Positions 45,531 to 55,473 of a stretch of 57,093 nt of DNA are shown in pieces (positions within the stretch are counted from its first letter, which is position 1; every line of letters starts with the position of its first letter). The position numbers and the translations under genes were made by a program. Below the pieces are notes generated by a model. It saw only the letters and a list, made by a program, of their open reading frames with translations, was not told the DNA's origin and did no database searches. This stretch comes from a virus, in the IMG/VR virus record IMGVR_UViG_3300025168_017853, positions 1 through 57,093 of that record. One strand, written 5' to 3'.

Positions 45531-47987
45531 CTATGATACGTCGCCTCTTCTAAGAACAACCTGGATGGTATCACCAGCTTCGAGAGCAAACTCAAACTTA
45601 ATTCTACCGGCTGATGAACCTGGGTAGAAGTCTTTGTTTGCACCGGCGTTTGCGCCTTCGGACATTAGCTGGCCGTTGACGTATACCTCTCTTTGTTTTG
45701 AGTTACCATCTGTATAATCTGCACCGAGACCGGTATTTAAGTCAGTGTTTGAAGCAAGTGTCGCCGTGATATCAATTTCAGCTTTCTGCACCAAGAATGA
45801 CTGCATGTAAGTAATCATATCAAGCATAGAAACCTGCTTCATTGTGCCTGCATCGTTAACAACAACTCTGTCAGCATCAACTAAGGTAGTTGAAGTAGCT
45901 GAAGTGTCGCCGTCCATGATGTTGAGCTCAGTACCTGTTGCAGTAATACCCACGCCGCCGTAAGAAAGCTTACCTGCTGTGAAGTCTGTTACTTGGCTTG
46001 CATCGATAGTAAATGCTGTGGTTGAACCATGTGCAGCACCGAGACCAAATTCAAGCTTATCAGTGCCGTCATCAAGACCAATACGGTAGTCTTGAGCATT
46101 ACCATCAAAGACGAGAAGCGTATCTTCAGCACCTGCATCACCGATAACAAGTTTTGGAGTTGTTCCGCCAAGAACCATACCTGCAGCAGGTAGAGCAAAT
46201 CTTAGCTGATCAGTACCGTTTTCGTCGTACTCAATTGAAGCATCACCTGCTGCGCCAAACTCAAGCTTAGTATCATCGCTGATTCTTAAGCTTGCGCCGG
46301 CGTATAGAAGAGTGTCAGAACCTGCTTCATCATACTTGAATGAAGCATCATCATTGGTACCGAAGACAAGACCTTTGTCATCAACAAGCTTTGCGCCTGA
46401 GTTTGAAACAAATAATATGTCGGCGCCGCCAGCTTCAAATGCTATTGTATCATCTGAAGGTGAGCGAATTGAAGTATCAGCATCTGCATCAAGATCAATA
46501 CGACCAACGCCATTAAGGTCAATGTCGTCTGCATAAAGCTTACGCCAAGCAACACCGTCAGCTCCAAGATCTTTGGCACTGTCAGAAGAAGGAATTACGT
46601 TACCGTCTGCCTTAACTTCTCCACCTACAGGTGAAAGAACAATGTCAGCTGCTGAAGCAAGCTTAAGATCTGTATCTAGAAAGATTCTATTGTTTGCGTT
46701 TTCAATTTCAATTCTTCCAAGACGTAGCTTGGAGTAAGATGAAGGTGCTGCAAACGAAGATGAAAGTGGGCTTGTTGCACTAACACCAAGATGGAATCTG
46801 TCATCGCCAGAACCACCGTGGTAGAGTGCTGCCTGTTCTGCTGAAAGTGCACCTGCTCCAAAGATGATACCACGTGCCATAGCAGCAGGAGCATAACCGA
46901 CGGAACCTGATGTACCAATGCCGATAATTGAATCTTCAATTGCCATGTTTGCTGTATCAATTGTTGTTGTTGCACCGTTGACATCTAAGTCACCGTTAAT
47001 AACAACGTTTCTTGTAACAGTAAGATCTCTACCAACACCTAAGTCTTGAGCAAAAGATCCATCACCAGTAGCGTCAGCTTGGAATTTTAGAACTCCTGAG
47101 TTGTTCTTGACCTGAAGTTTAGTATCAGCTGTATCTGAGCCTAGTGTTATTGAAACACCATCACCTGCATCTGTACCTTGAGTATCAATGACAAAGTTAT
47201 TAGCAGCAATTGCTGAAATATCTGAGCCGTCGCCGCTAAGGTTTGCACCAGCACCACCAAGCTGAACCTGCTTACCAGAGGCCATCTTAAGTGCAGCAAC
47301 ATCACCATCAAGTCTCATAACTTCAGTGGCTGAGCCGCCGTCGTTTACCTTGAAGATCATGTCTTTGTCTGAAACTAAGGATGCAAGTGTGACATCATCG
47401 CTTGATTCTGTGATGCTAAACTCGTTTCCACCTGCACCAAGTGAAAGGCCAGCTGCGTGAGCAATAACCGTAGCTTGAGCAATATCAACTGAGTCTGCAT
47501 CTACACTAAGTACAACGTTGGAAGCGACCTTAAGATCGACGCCACCGCTTGCGTGAACAGCACGAAGTACAATAGAGTCTGCAGCTGCTTCACCGGCTTC
47601 TAAGACTAGTGAACCTGCAACCGATTCTACTGTAAGATCGCCTGCTGCGGTAGAAACCTTACCAGCGTCAGTCATTAGGACGTCGCCTTCAAGGTGCAGA
47701 TCTTGCCAAGCAGCAGATGCTGAGCCTAAGTCAAGACTATCGTCTGCATTAGGGACAAGGTCATGATGAAAAGTTCCAGCTGAGGCTGCTGCAAAAGAAC
47801 CAGCGCCGTGAATTCTTTTAACTGCTGATGCCATTTCTGAAAGGACACCTACCATAGAACCGGAAAGAATTCCAACAGAGGCAAGTGTTGAAGAGCCTTC
47901 TGCTCTTGAATCAATGATTCCGCCTTCGAAATCACCGAAAGAACCAGTTACCTGGTTAAGTCTTAATCTTGTTTTGAAATTAGCCAT
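45531..47987 (-). CDS. Large fibre-like structural protein
   Basis: 818 residues, starting MANFKTRLRLNQVTGSFGDF. It has repeated fibre-type blocks: PNADDSLDLGSASAAWQDL near residue 75, IPSSDSAKDLGADGVAWRKL near 480, and repeated KLEFGAAGDASIEYDENGTD-like strands around 560-640. The C-terminus has a beta domain (KQREVYVNGQLMSEGANAG, ending DTIQVVLRRGDVS). Gly-, Asp-, Ala- and Ser-rich, few Cys or Trp. Repeated DLGS...W..L and FG.D.D..I.YDE patterns are typical of marine phage fibre proteins. Likely a tail fibre or appendage for host binding. It is followed by a strong terminator. Confidence 0.82.
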   Translation of the reverse strand: MANFKTRLRLNQVTGSFGDFEGGIIDSRAEGSSTLASVGILSGSMVGVLSEMASAVKRIHGAGSFAAASAGTFHHDLVPNADDSLDLGSASAAWQDLHLEGDVLMTDAGKVSTAAGDLTVESVAGSLVLEAGEAAADSIVLRAVHASGGVDLKVASNVVLSVDADSVDIAQATVIAHAAGLSLGAGGNEFSITESSDDVTLASLVSDKDMIFKVNDGGSATEVMRLDGDVAALKMASGKQVQLGGAGANLSGDGSDISAIAANNFVIDTQGTDAGDGVSITLGSDTADTKLQVKNNSGVLKFQADATGDGSFAQDLGVGRDLTVTRNVVINGDLDVNGATTTIDTANMAIEDSIIGIGTSGSVGYAPAAMARGIIFGAGALSAEQAALYHGGSGDDRFHLGVSATSPLSSSFAAPSSYSKLRLGRIEIENANNRIFLDTDLKLASAADIVLSPVGGEVKADGNVIPSSDSAKDLGADGVAWRKLYADDIDLNGVGRIDLDADADTSIRSPSDDTIAFEAGGADILFVSNSGAKLVDDKGLVFGTNDDASFKYDEAGSDTLLYAGASLRISDDTKLEFGAAGDASIEYDENGTDQLRFALPAAGMVLGGTTPKLVIGDAGAEDTLLVFDGNAQDYRIGLDDGTDKLEFGLGAAHGSTTAFTIDASQVTDFTAGKLSYGGVGITATGTELNIMDGDTSATSTTLVDADRVVVNDAGTMKQVSMLDMITYMQSFLVQKAEIDITATLASNTDLNTGLGADYTDGNSKQREVYVNGQLMSEGANAGANKDFYPGSSAGRIKFEFALEAGDTIQVVLRRGDVS

Positions 47988-48090
47988 TATTTACTCCTAA
48001 GTTAATTTTTTATAGCTTTTGTGACATTAACTAGTGGACTTTTACTATGACTTGAACTTTAACGGTTATAAATATCGAGATAGAATTGTA

Positions 48091-48333
48091 TTAACTCTTA
48101 TAAATAATATTTTTTAGATTTTTTATGTGTGCATCAAACTTTGCAGCTTCACTATTAACATATTCAATAGACATTTGAAATGCCTGACCAGATGGATCTT
48201 CAAACTTAAACATAAATCTACCTCCTTTTTGAACAGAAGCGTCAGATAACTTAAGACCTCGCATCATTAAATACGCAGCAATTGCTAAGTCTGATGTTTG
48301 AAAATAGTTCACATTATAATTATTGCGTTTCAT
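48091..48333 (-). CDS. Small DUF5659-like protein
   Basis: 80 residues from the ATG at 48333, just after the upstream fibre gene stop; earlier in-frame ATGs lie inside that gene. NYFQTSDLAIAAYLMMRGLK and GGRFMFKFEDPSGQAFQMS follow the pattern I associate with DUF5659 (short alpha/beta phage protein). Ribosome binding site is weak. Function unknown. Confidence 0.62.
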   Translation of the reverse strand: MKRNNYNVNYFQTSDLAIAAYLMMRGLKLSDASVQKGGRFMFKFEDPSGQAFQMSIEYVNSEAAKFDAHIKNLKNIIYKS

Positions 48334-48334
48334 G

Positions 48335-49357
48335 CTAGTTGGACTCATTAGTTGTGTAATTTGCCATAATAATACTTCCTTGCCCAGGAATTGAAGATGT
48401 TGTAAAAAATATATTTGATCCTGTAATACTATAGTCTTGATACGGTGCGCCGGTGGCGGCAGTTGCAGGCATTTGAAGTAGTCCATTTAAATATATTGAA
48501 ATATTCTTAGATTCAGTAGGCGTTTTCAAAAGAGTGAAAAAAGTATTTAGATTGCTGCCTGTGCCTAAATACTCATTAAATATAAAGTTTGGAGAACTAA
48601 TTTCTAAGGAACCGTTAGATTGTGTAACGACAGCAATAGAGCCTGCTTGCTTTATAAAGCTTGTGCCATTTGGTAGCTTAGTCAAAGATCCAGATAGCCC
48701 ACTAGAAAAAGTCGATGCATCTTGAAAAGTTGTGAGTCCTGCTTCTACTTCAAAACCTGAACAGAACAAAGAAGTTGAATTAAACGTCATCGGGCCGTCA
48801 AATATAGTGTTTCCTACAACTTGCATGCCACCACCAATTTTCAGAGGAGAACCACCATGAAGTGTTCCTGATATTACTACGTCACCACCAAAAAGTGCAG
48901 TACCTCTTACAGCAGAACCTTGTGAGTTTTTTGAACCAGATACAAAAAAGTTAACATCAGGATAGCTACCTTCATCTGTTGAGGACGCCGCGCCACCAGA
49001 CAAGAACATGATCTTAGCACTATTTGCTGATATAGAATCTTGTACTTCTAGATTTCCAGAAACAAGTAAGTGTCCTGAAGCAACTTCATCTACTTCTATT
49101 ACTTGCCTTTCTGCATACAGTGTCCCTGATACTACTAAGTCGCCACCGAATACAGAAACGCCTACATTTAAAGAATTTTTTGAACCAATCGCGCCGCTTA
49201 TAAATAGTGCAGTATCAGTCCCTAAAGACAGGCCTGTTTGAAGCCCACCAGACGCTGTGTTAAACAGTATATTAGTGGGCTCAAAGCCTCCAAACAAATT
49301 TGATGATTGAATTACTCCAACCGAACCCGAAGATTCTGTAATTCTAATTGCTGCCAT
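48335..49357 (-). CDS. Fibre-like structural protein
   Basis: 340 residues. Repeats VFGGDLVVSGTLYAERQ and LFGGDVVISGTLHGG and LLVSGNLEVQDSISANSAK are typical of beta-helical fibre proteins. The C-terminus (ISIYLNGLLQMPATAATGAP, SIIMANYTTNESN) resembles ends of phage fibre proteins. It is next to the 818-residue fibre gene and probably part of the same appendage. Confidence 0.78.
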   Translation of the reverse strand: MAAIRITESSGSVGVIQSSNLFGGFEPTNILFNTASGGLQTGLSLGTDTALFISGAIGSKNSLNVGVSVFGGDLVVSGTLYAERQVIEVDEVASGHLLVSGNLEVQDSISANSAKIMFLSGGAASSTDEGSYPDVNFFVSGSKNSQGSAVRGTALFGGDVVISGTLHGGSPLKIGGGMQVVGNTIFDGPMTFNSTSLFCSGFEVEAGLTTFQDASTFSSGLSGSLTKLPNGTSFIKQAGSIAVVTQSNGSLEISSPNFIFNEYLGTGSNLNTFFTLLKTPTESKNISIYLNGLLQMPATAATGAPYQDYSITGSNIFFTTSSIPGQGSIIMANYTTNESN

Positions 49358-49411
49358 TTATAACTCAACTTAACTTTAAATTTTACTAGGACATTGAATC
49401 CTTCTTAAAAA

Positions 49412-49867
49412 TCAATATTTTAATTTCTGGTTAATCATGTAGGCAAAAGATTCATACTGATTGCAAGCTGCAGCAAGAAAATCGTCCATGCCTAGTGATA
49501 AAGCTCCTTCTTTTTCTAGTGTTAATTTTAAAGCCTCGAGTGCTTTAATGTGGTCTACAATTAAAACAAGCGAATACATTGAAATTTGAGAATCAGGTAA
49601 ATTTGCAGGTGATTCATAATTTTGCAATGTTTGTGCTGCTATTGACGAAACTAATAGCGGACAACCGCATTCTTCATCGTTTAACTGATATATCATTTTT
49701 TCTACAATTGTATCAAAATCCTTACTTATTGTCTCGTAGATTCTACCATACAAAAGTTCGTGGTTTGCAACAAACGCGGGCCCTTTTGTCAGATGATGTG
49801 CCGCATGCATCCACATTTCAACAGCTTTAAAAGATCCGATTGTTGACAAAGCTATTTCTTTTAACAT
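49412..49867 (-). CDS. Dps/ferritin-like protein (candidate)
   Basis: 151 residues, four-helix pattern. The segment MHAAHHLTKGPAFVANHELL followed by YGRIYETISKDFDTIVEKMI matches Dps H..GP.F..HE...Y....D..AE. His24, His36 (12 apart), Asp52 and Glu56 (4 apart) correspond to the ferroxidase ligands, with one extra residue between His36 and Asp52. Dps proteins bind iron and DNA and protect against peroxide. C-terminal helices are plausible (DHIKALEALKLTLEKEGALS). Distant homology by eye only; another ferritin-like four-helix protein is possible. Confidence 0.55.
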   Translation of the reverse strand: MLKEIALSTIGSFKAVEMWMHAAHHLTKGPAFVANHELLYGRIYETISKDFDTIVEKMIYQLNDEECGCPLLVSSIAAQTLQNYESPANLPDSQISMYSLVLIVDHIKALEALKLTLEKEGALSLGMDDFLAAACNQYESFAYMINQKLKY

Positions 49868-49894
49868 TTCTTCTCCTAAGATAAATATCTCGAA

Positions 49895-49932
49895 AATTAA
49901 AAAAAGACACCTTTATTTAAAAGGTGTCTTTT
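49895..49932 (-). terminator. Rho-independent terminator after clpP
   Basis: Minus strand arms AAAAGACACCTTT and AAAGGTGTCTTTT (13 bp) with a 5-base AT loop, then a T-run. Lies between the ClpP gene (end 49953) and the start of the Dps-like gene. Confidence 0.85.
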
Positions 49933-49952
49933 GTAAAAATTATAAATACTGC

Positions 49953-50555
49953 CTAGTCAAAATCAATACTTACATCAATTTTAACATTAATCTTTGGAAT
50001 TCGAGTATGATTAATTATTCCAATGCTTTTGCATTCATCTGCCTCTAAAAACCAGTCAGCGTGCCCTCTTTTGTGAATTTCTTTTAAGAAGTAGTCTTCT
50101 GGCTTTCCGCAGTTTTGAGCCATAATTTTAAAAATCTTTTTATTTAATCTGTCTGTTTCAGCTGCTGATGCTTTTACTTCTTCATTTTTACCATGCTGTC
50201 CTGATGCTACATCATGAATCATTACAGTTGCGTCTGGATCCATGTATCTCATTCCCGCCTCACCGCAAGTTAATAAAACAGCACCACATGACATTGCCTT
50301 ACCCTCAGTAATTGTTGCAACAGGAAGCGGTGATGCCCTTATTGTTGCAAGCATAGACATAAGAGAATAAACTTGACCTCCGTATGAGTCTATAACAACA
50401 GGAATTACTTTTTGACCTGTATTCTGAGCCATTGAAAACTTGTTTCTAAAGTCTTCTGCTGACTGCTCATCAAACTTATTTACTGTAACAATAATTGGAT
50501 TGTTAGATAGTTCAAACTCTTTTAGTAGATTTGACGCTTCAAATTTCCATAACAT
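49953..50555 (-). CDS. ClpP-family (S14) serine protease
   Basis: 200 residues. The catalytic Ser89 is in EGKAMSCGAVLLTCGEAG, His114 in TVMIHDVASGQ, and Asp167 is likely in GHADWFLEADE; SIGIINH follows as in ClpP. N-terminal VIDSYGGQVYSLMSML is the usual substrate-binding strand region. ClpP forms a barrel with an unfoldase. In phages S14 proteins also serve as prohead proteases. Here it precedes the replication genes and is not beside capsid genes, so a head role is uncertain. It could help process tagged proteins. Confidence 0.9.
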   Translation of the reverse strand: MLWKFEASNLLKEFELSNNPIIVTVNKFDEQSAEDFRNKFSMAQNTGQKVIPVVIDSYGGQVYSLMSMLATIRASPLPVATITEGKAMSCGAVLLTCGEAGMRYMDPDATVMIHDVASGQHGKNEEVKASAAETDRLNKKIFKIMAQNCGKPEDYFLKEIHKRGHADWFLEADECKSIGIINHTRIPKINVKIDVSIDFD

Positions 50556-50573
50556 GTTCTTTTCTCCTTTTAT

Positions 50574-53123
50574 TTAAGAACACTTGCTCATTCCACAAGA
50601 TTTGCATGTTACACATCCTTCTTGATAGACTAAGCTTCCTTCAGCTCCACAATGTTCGCAAGTTTTATCTCCACCGACTGATCCGTCGGGAATGTAGTTT
50701 TTAAGGCATCTTGCTATTACCTTACTAAAGCTAAACAAGTCAGCTTCTCTATCTTTTTGTAACTGCTCTACAATGTATTGAATTGGTGCGCCATGACGAA
50801 GTGCTAGTGATATAGTTCTAGTATACCCGGCATGATTTGGATTGTCAAAGACAGAAACAACATCTTTTATAACAAACTCATCTTCATCGACGCCACAATG
50901 CAAATCATACTTTGAAAGAACTGTTTTTCTTTGTCTTCTTCTAATTTCTCCATAGCGGTGCTTTTTCGGTATTTCTACATATTTACTAAGCCCACCGATG
51001 ATTTCATATGGGCGGCCCGCTAGAAGACCAAGTAAGATGGTCCATTTTTCACCTTTGATAGTTGCATGATGTATTTCGCAAGGAAGAACCTCAGGACGTT
51101 TTGGTGCTGTATTGTCAACAAATTTCATTGCTGACCTGTCATCGTTGGTTTTTTCTGTTTTGCTTACTAGTACTCCAGATCTACTTCCGTCTCGATAGAC
51201 AGTGATCCCCTTACAACCGCTTTCCCAGCCACGCATATAAACTTGCTTGACAGTTTCTACATCAATGTCAGCAGGAAGGTTTGTAGTGTTTGAAATTGCG
51301 TGGCATACCCACTTTTGAGCAGCAGCTTGTAGATCTACTTTAGCAACCCAGTCAATCTCGTTGGCAGTTGCGCCTGCATACGGGCTCGATCCTACTAAAT
51401 CTTCTACTGGGTACATCTTTAAATCTTCTTCGCTTAGCGTTTCCATCCACGACTTAAAACCATGATGATAGACTGGAAACTCTGACCACTTGTCCCCTAA
51501 GTCATCAACAAAGTCTACACTGGCATCTGCATCATTTGGGTTAATCTTCTTTCGGCGAGTGTAGTGAAGCATAAATGCTGGTTCAATCCCGCTTGTTGTC
51601 TGAGTGAGAACAGAAACAGAGCCTGCAGGTGCTGTTGTAGTGTTGGCAATATTTCTACGTCCAAAATGAGCATTCCAGTATCTTGCAGGCCAATGTTCTC
51701 CCATAGGTCCGGCTGAAGGTAGAATTCCTGACTCATCAATCGCATCAAAAATTCTAGCTAAGAAAGGATGATCTTCTTCTCTACTTGGGTCATGAACTAC
51801 AAACGCACCTCTTTCTTTTGCCATAACCATTGAAGAAACATATGAATTAACAGCGAGCGCTTGATATATTAATTCAGTCATTCTAATACTGGCCTTGCTA
51901 CCGTATTTAATACTCAGCATTGCCAGTGCGTCGCCGATGCCTGTAATACCTAAACCAGTTCTGCGACCATTTACAGCTTGCTCTTTAACCTTGTTCCAGA
52001 GATTAATTTCTGGTTGTTTTACTTCTAGTGCTTCTGGGTCTGCTTTAATCTTTGCAAGAATCTTATCAATTTTTTCTATTTCTAGATCGATCATGTCGTC
52101 CATGAGCCGCTGTGCTTTTTGTGAAACTTCTCCAAAATGTGCAAAGTCAAACTCAGCATTATCAATCCAGGCGTTTTTAACAAAAGAAGTAAGGTTGATA
52201 AGCATCAATCTGCAGCTGTCATAGGGAGAAAGAATAATCTCTCCGCAAGGATTAGTAGAGGTCGAGCCAAAGCCTTCTGCTTTGTAGATGTCAGACGGCG
52301 TCATACGCTTTGCTGTATCCCAAAACAGAAGGCCAGGCTCGGCTGCCGCGTGAGCAGATTCAACTATTTCATGCCAAAGTTCTTTAGCACTCACCCATTC
52401 TTCTACAATAGGCTGCTCTTTGGTGTCAACTGGGAAACGCAGGTTTATTGGATCACCCCCTCGGACCGCGCACATAAATTCCTCAGTAAGTCTTATTGAA
52501 ATGTTGGCTCCTGTCACACGCGACAGATCTCTCTTAATTCTAATAAAGTCTCTTATTTGTGGATGGTGTACTGATAGTGTTATCATCAGTGCACCTCTTC
52601 TTCCTCCTTGCGCGACTTCACGGCAAGAATTGGAAAATCTATCTAAAAATACCTCTAGACCAGACGTTGTTTTTGCTGCATTTGAAGTAGGCATGTCTTT
52701 TGGTCTAATGTTTGACACATCAAAACCTACTCCTCCGCGGCGTTTCATAATTTGAACTTGTTCTTGATCAGTCTTTAAAATACCACCGTAGCTATCTTCA
52801 GGCGAAGCAATAACAAAACAGTTGGAAATAGATTGTATTTGATGATCGTTACCTATCCCGCTCATAGGTGAACCTTGAGGCACAACATACTTAAATTCTT
52901 TAAGTAAGATATAGATCTCGTCATAACTCATAGGATTAGGATGTTTTGATTCTATCCTTGAAAACTCTAATGCTAGTCTTTTGTGCATATCATCAGGGTT
53001 TTTTTCTAAAAAATTTCCTTCTGCATCTTGAAGCGCATATTTTCCTGCAAAGACACTTGCAGCAAGCTCGTCGCCTTTAAAGTATTCTGTAGATGATTCT
53101 AAAACTTGATTATGTGTATACAT
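50574..53123 (-). CDS. nrdJ: Adenosylcobalamin-dependent (class II) ribonucleotide reductase
   Basis: 849 residues from ATG 53123, chosen over a Met 13 codons upstream that lies inside the helicase gene; AAGAG is 7 bases before it. SNCFVIASPEDSYGGI carries the first active-site Cys, STNPCGEIILSPYDSCR gives the Asn-x-Cys-x-Glu radical centre, and GSVSVLTQTTSGIEPAF fits class II. The C-terminus is a zinc-ribbon tail with Cys pairs (CEHCGAEGS, then GCVTCKSCGMSKC). It reduces ribonucleotides using B12 coenzyme. No small subunit gene is present, as expected for class II. Reliance on host cobalamin is a consequence. Confidence 0.95.
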   Translation of the reverse strand: MYTHNQVLESSTEYFKGDELAASVFAGKYALQDAEGNFLEKNPDDMHKRLALEFSRIESKHPNPMSYDEIYILLKEFKYVVPQGSPMSGIGNDHQIQSISNCFVIASPEDSYGGILKTDQEQVQIMKRRGGVGFDVSNIRPKDMPTSNAAKTTSGLEVFLDRFSNSCREVAQGGRRGALMITLSVHHPQIRDFIRIKRDLSRVTGANISIRLTEEFMCAVRGGDPINLRFPVDTKEQPIVEEWVSAKELWHEIVESAHAAAEPGLLFWDTAKRMTPSDIYKAEGFGSTSTNPCGEIILSPYDSCRLMLINLTSFVKNAWIDNAEFDFAHFGEVSQKAQRLMDDMIDLEIEKIDKILAKIKADPEALEVKQPEINLWNKVKEQAVNGRRTGLGITGIGDALAMLSIKYGSKASIRMTELIYQALAVNSYVSSMVMAKERGAFVVHDPSREEDHPFLARIFDAIDESGILPSAGPMGEHWPARYWNAHFGRRNIANTTTAPAGSVSVLTQTTSGIEPAFMLHYTRRKKINPNDADASVDFVDDLGDKWSEFPVYHHGFKSWMETLSEEDLKMYPVEDLVGSSPYAGATANEIDWVAKVDLQAAAQKWVCHAISNTTNLPADIDVETVKQVYMRGWESGCKGITVYRDGSRSGVLVSKTEKTNDDRSAMKFVDNTAPKRPEVLPCEIHHATIKGEKWTILLGLLAGRPYEIIGGLSKYVEIPKKHRYGEIRRRQRKTVLSKYDLHCGVDEDEFVIKDVVSVFDNPNHAGYTRTISLALRHGAPIQYIVEQLQKDREADLFSFSKVIARCLKNYIPDGSVGGDKTCEHCGAEGSLVYQEGCVTCKSCGMSKCS

Positions 53124-53134
53124 TATTTTCTCTT

Positions 53135-54511
53135 TTACTTGCTCGCTGTTATCTCTTTCCATTTAGATTTTAACATGTCTTTTGTTCCCGTATTATGAGA
53201 TTCATAAATATCTACAAGTGACATTTGAGAAGCATCTTCTATTATCTCTATTTTTGATCTAGCTGTATCTATTTTAACAGGAAATAGAATTCCGTCTTTT
53301 CCTGCTCTGTTTTTAGCAACAAAAATTCTTCCCATTCCAGATGCTTTTTCTGCGGGTTTTCTAGATATAGAGACAACAATGTCAGCTACCATAGCTTTTC
53401 CATACGCTTCGGACATGTTTTCTAGGCCAACAACTTCAGAATTTGATGCCTCTCTGTTTGCTTGAGAAGCAGTCCACACAGGAATGTTCATTTCCATTGC
53501 AAGATTTCTTAATTCTTCATATACCAATTTTAATTCATGCCTGAGTGAATCATATTGACGTGTTGACCTCATAATATCAGCATAGTCTAAAACAATTAAA
53601 GAAGGCACAAAGTCTTTCATTGAGAGCTTTTCTATGTGATTTCTAATTGTTACTATGCTGGCAGAACCTGTTGGGTACTGCTTAATAATTAACCTTCCAT
53701 GATTGTTATTTTCATAATATTCTAGAACTTTTTCTTTATTTTCAACAATGTCGGAAGAGTCAATTCCAGTTAAGTTACTGTCATATCTAATGCCTACAGC
53801 TGTCTCTGACAATTCAAAAGTATAGTGAATTACATTTTTGCCTCTTCTGAGTGCCTCAGCACCCATTGCAACAAGCCAGTGTGACTTTCCTACTCCCGTA
53901 GGCGCAACAATTACACCAATTTCTCCTCTAGAAAGACCTCCGTTAAATACATCTTTTGCATCGAGATGTGATAAACCAGTAGGGCAGCAAATTCTATTAA
54001 TCTTTGCAAATCTTGCTTCATGGTCTTTGAAAAAGATATGGCCAACTGACGAACCTGATCCTTTAGACACTGCGTCTTTCATAATGTTTAAGACAGCTTC
54101 GTAGTTTTCGCCTTGAATTGCCTTGACGCTATCTTCTAGTGCTTGTTGCAAAACTTGCTTTTTGCAAAAGTCAAGAGTTTTTTCTTTAACGTATTCTAAG
54201 TCGCCTAAGTTTGGTGACGATTTTACTCTGGACAAGAATTCAATTACTTGACCTTTAAGAATAACATCGTCACCTTCTGTCAATTCGTCTCTAATGATTG
54301 AAACAAGAAGACTTAGTGTTGGAAAACTTTTATACTTTAAGTAAAACCCAAAGAATCTGTCACACAAATACTGTAAATACTTAAGTTCAAAGTATTCATG
54401 TGTCATTACTTCAACCATCTGTGTTGCCCATTGCTGGTCTTTTAAAAGTGATTGAAATATTTTTTCTTGAAAGTCTTTTCCGTACTTAGAAAAGTGATTT
54501 TCATAACTCAT
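53135..54511 (-). CDS. Replicative DNA helicase, DnaB/T4 gp41 type
   Basis: 458 residues. RecA-fold helicase: Walker A APTGVGKSHWLVAMGAEALR near residue 205, FELSETAVGIRYDSNLTG, Walker B SLIVLDYADIM, and TASQANREAS as motif H3, then IVVSISRKPAE. The N-terminal about 150 residues match the DnaB/gp41 N-terminal helical domain. It unwinds DNA ahead of the polymerase. No primase is fused and none is seen in the window. Confidence 0.93.
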   Translation of the reverse strand: MSYENHFSKYGKDFQEKIFQSLLKDQQWATQMVEVMTHEYFELKYLQYLCDRFFGFYLKYKSFPTLSLLVSIIRDELTEGDDVILKGQVIEFLSRVKSSPNLGDLEYVKEKTLDFCKKQVLQQALEDSVKAIQGENYEAVLNIMKDAVSKGSGSSVGHIFFKDHEARFAKINRICCPTGLSHLDAKDVFNGGLSRGEIGVIVAPTGVGKSHWLVAMGAEALRRGKNVIHYTFELSETAVGIRYDSNLTGIDSSDIVENKEKVLEYYENNNHGRLIIKQYPTGSASIVTIRNHIEKLSMKDFVPSLIVLDYADIMRSTRQYDSLRHELKLVYEELRNLAMEMNIPVWTASQANREASNSEVVGLENMSEAYGKAMVADIVVSISRKPAEKASGMGRIFVAKNRAGKDGILFPVKIDTARSKIEIIEDASQMSLVDIYESHNTGTKDMLKSKWKEITASK

Positions 54512-55473
54512 TTAATAGTGCCTTTTTTTAAATTACGTAGAAGATAATTCCACCTTAAGGGATCAATAGTTCTTATAGATGATGCCTTTAAGATTTTTTG
54601 CATATTCATATTATTCCATGCAGGAATGAAATTTTCAATATCACTTTCAATTTTTTGCATATGACTCAAAGATAGATTGTTTGTATCAAGAAGCACTAGC
54701 TTGTTGTTTCTCTTAATTAAGTCTTCGTTATTTACAATGTTTTCAAAGATTTTTGGACCCTTAGGTTTAATCATTGATTTTGCATCTACGACCATGTCAT
54801 AGAGCATATATTCGTGAGACTCTGTTAACTTCTGAAACCTCTTGGAAAGACTCTTATATCCTACACCTTTAACCCCCGGGATGTTGTCTGAAGTGTCTCC
54901 TGTGATACTCTTTGCTAAGCAAAAATTATTAGGGTGAATTCCAAATCTTTCAATTACCTTATCTTTGTCGACAAAACCTTTTAACGTAGGTGACCATATG
55001 ATTGTAGATTCATTGACAAGCTGATAAAAGTCATGATCGGAAGAGACTATGATTTTGTTCTTTTCTTTAAGCAAATATTTTGACAAATACCCTATTGCGT
55101 CATCAGCCTCAGCACCTGATATGTAAGTCTGACAAACTGGTATGCAGCCTAAAATAGATATCAGCGTTTTTAGTTGAAAGTTTCTATTTTCATATGTAGA
55201 AGGAATGTCGCCTTCGTAGTACCTGTTTAATTTTTGTGGCTTTGATCCTTTTTTATAATCTTTATAAAGGCCTCTTTTTTTATTTGATCCGCCGCCTTCC
55301 CAAACTACTACAACACCTTCAGGTTTGCATTTTTCTACAAGTCTCATCATTGCATTATAAAAACCAGATATTCCGCCTACGTGATCTCCGTTTTCAGACA
55401 TTGCAGGATTTGCAATAAAATGTCTTGTAAAAAGATTTAGTCCATCTATTAGCAGAATTCTATTTTTATACAT
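54508..55473 (-). CDS. 5'-3' exonuclease/RNase H-like nuclease (second copy)
   Basis: 321 residues of the FEN fold: ILLIDGLNLFTRHF with the first acid, YKDYKKGSKP, GAEADDAIGYLSKY, VSSDHDFYQLV and GDTSDNIPGVKGVGYKSL (H3TH). Closer in length to T4 RNase H (305) than the copy at 15931. Located between helicase and recA, a T4-like replication order. It likely removes RNA primers. Confidence 0.9.
   Translation of the reverse strand: MYKNRILLIDGLNLFTRHFIANPAMSENGDHVGGISGFYNAMMRLVEKCKPEGVVVVWEGGGSNKKRGLYKDYKKGSKPQKLNRYYEGDIPSTYENRNFQLKTLISILGCIPVCQTYISGAEADDAIGYLSKYLLKEKNKIIVSSDHDFYQLVNESTIIWSPTLKGFVDKDKVIERFGIHPNNFCLAKSITGDTSDNIPGVKGVGYKSLSKRFQKLTESHEYMLYDMVVDAKSMIKPKGPKIFENIVNNEDLIKRNNKLVLLDTNNLSLSHMQKIESDIENFIPAWNNMNMQKILKASSIRTIDPLRWNYLLRNLKKGTIK

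Noticed and set aside
48060-48080. T4-type late promoter TATAAATA on the plus strand
   Set aside because: It points away from all genes here and lies in AT-rich DNA; a single occurrence is expected by chance.
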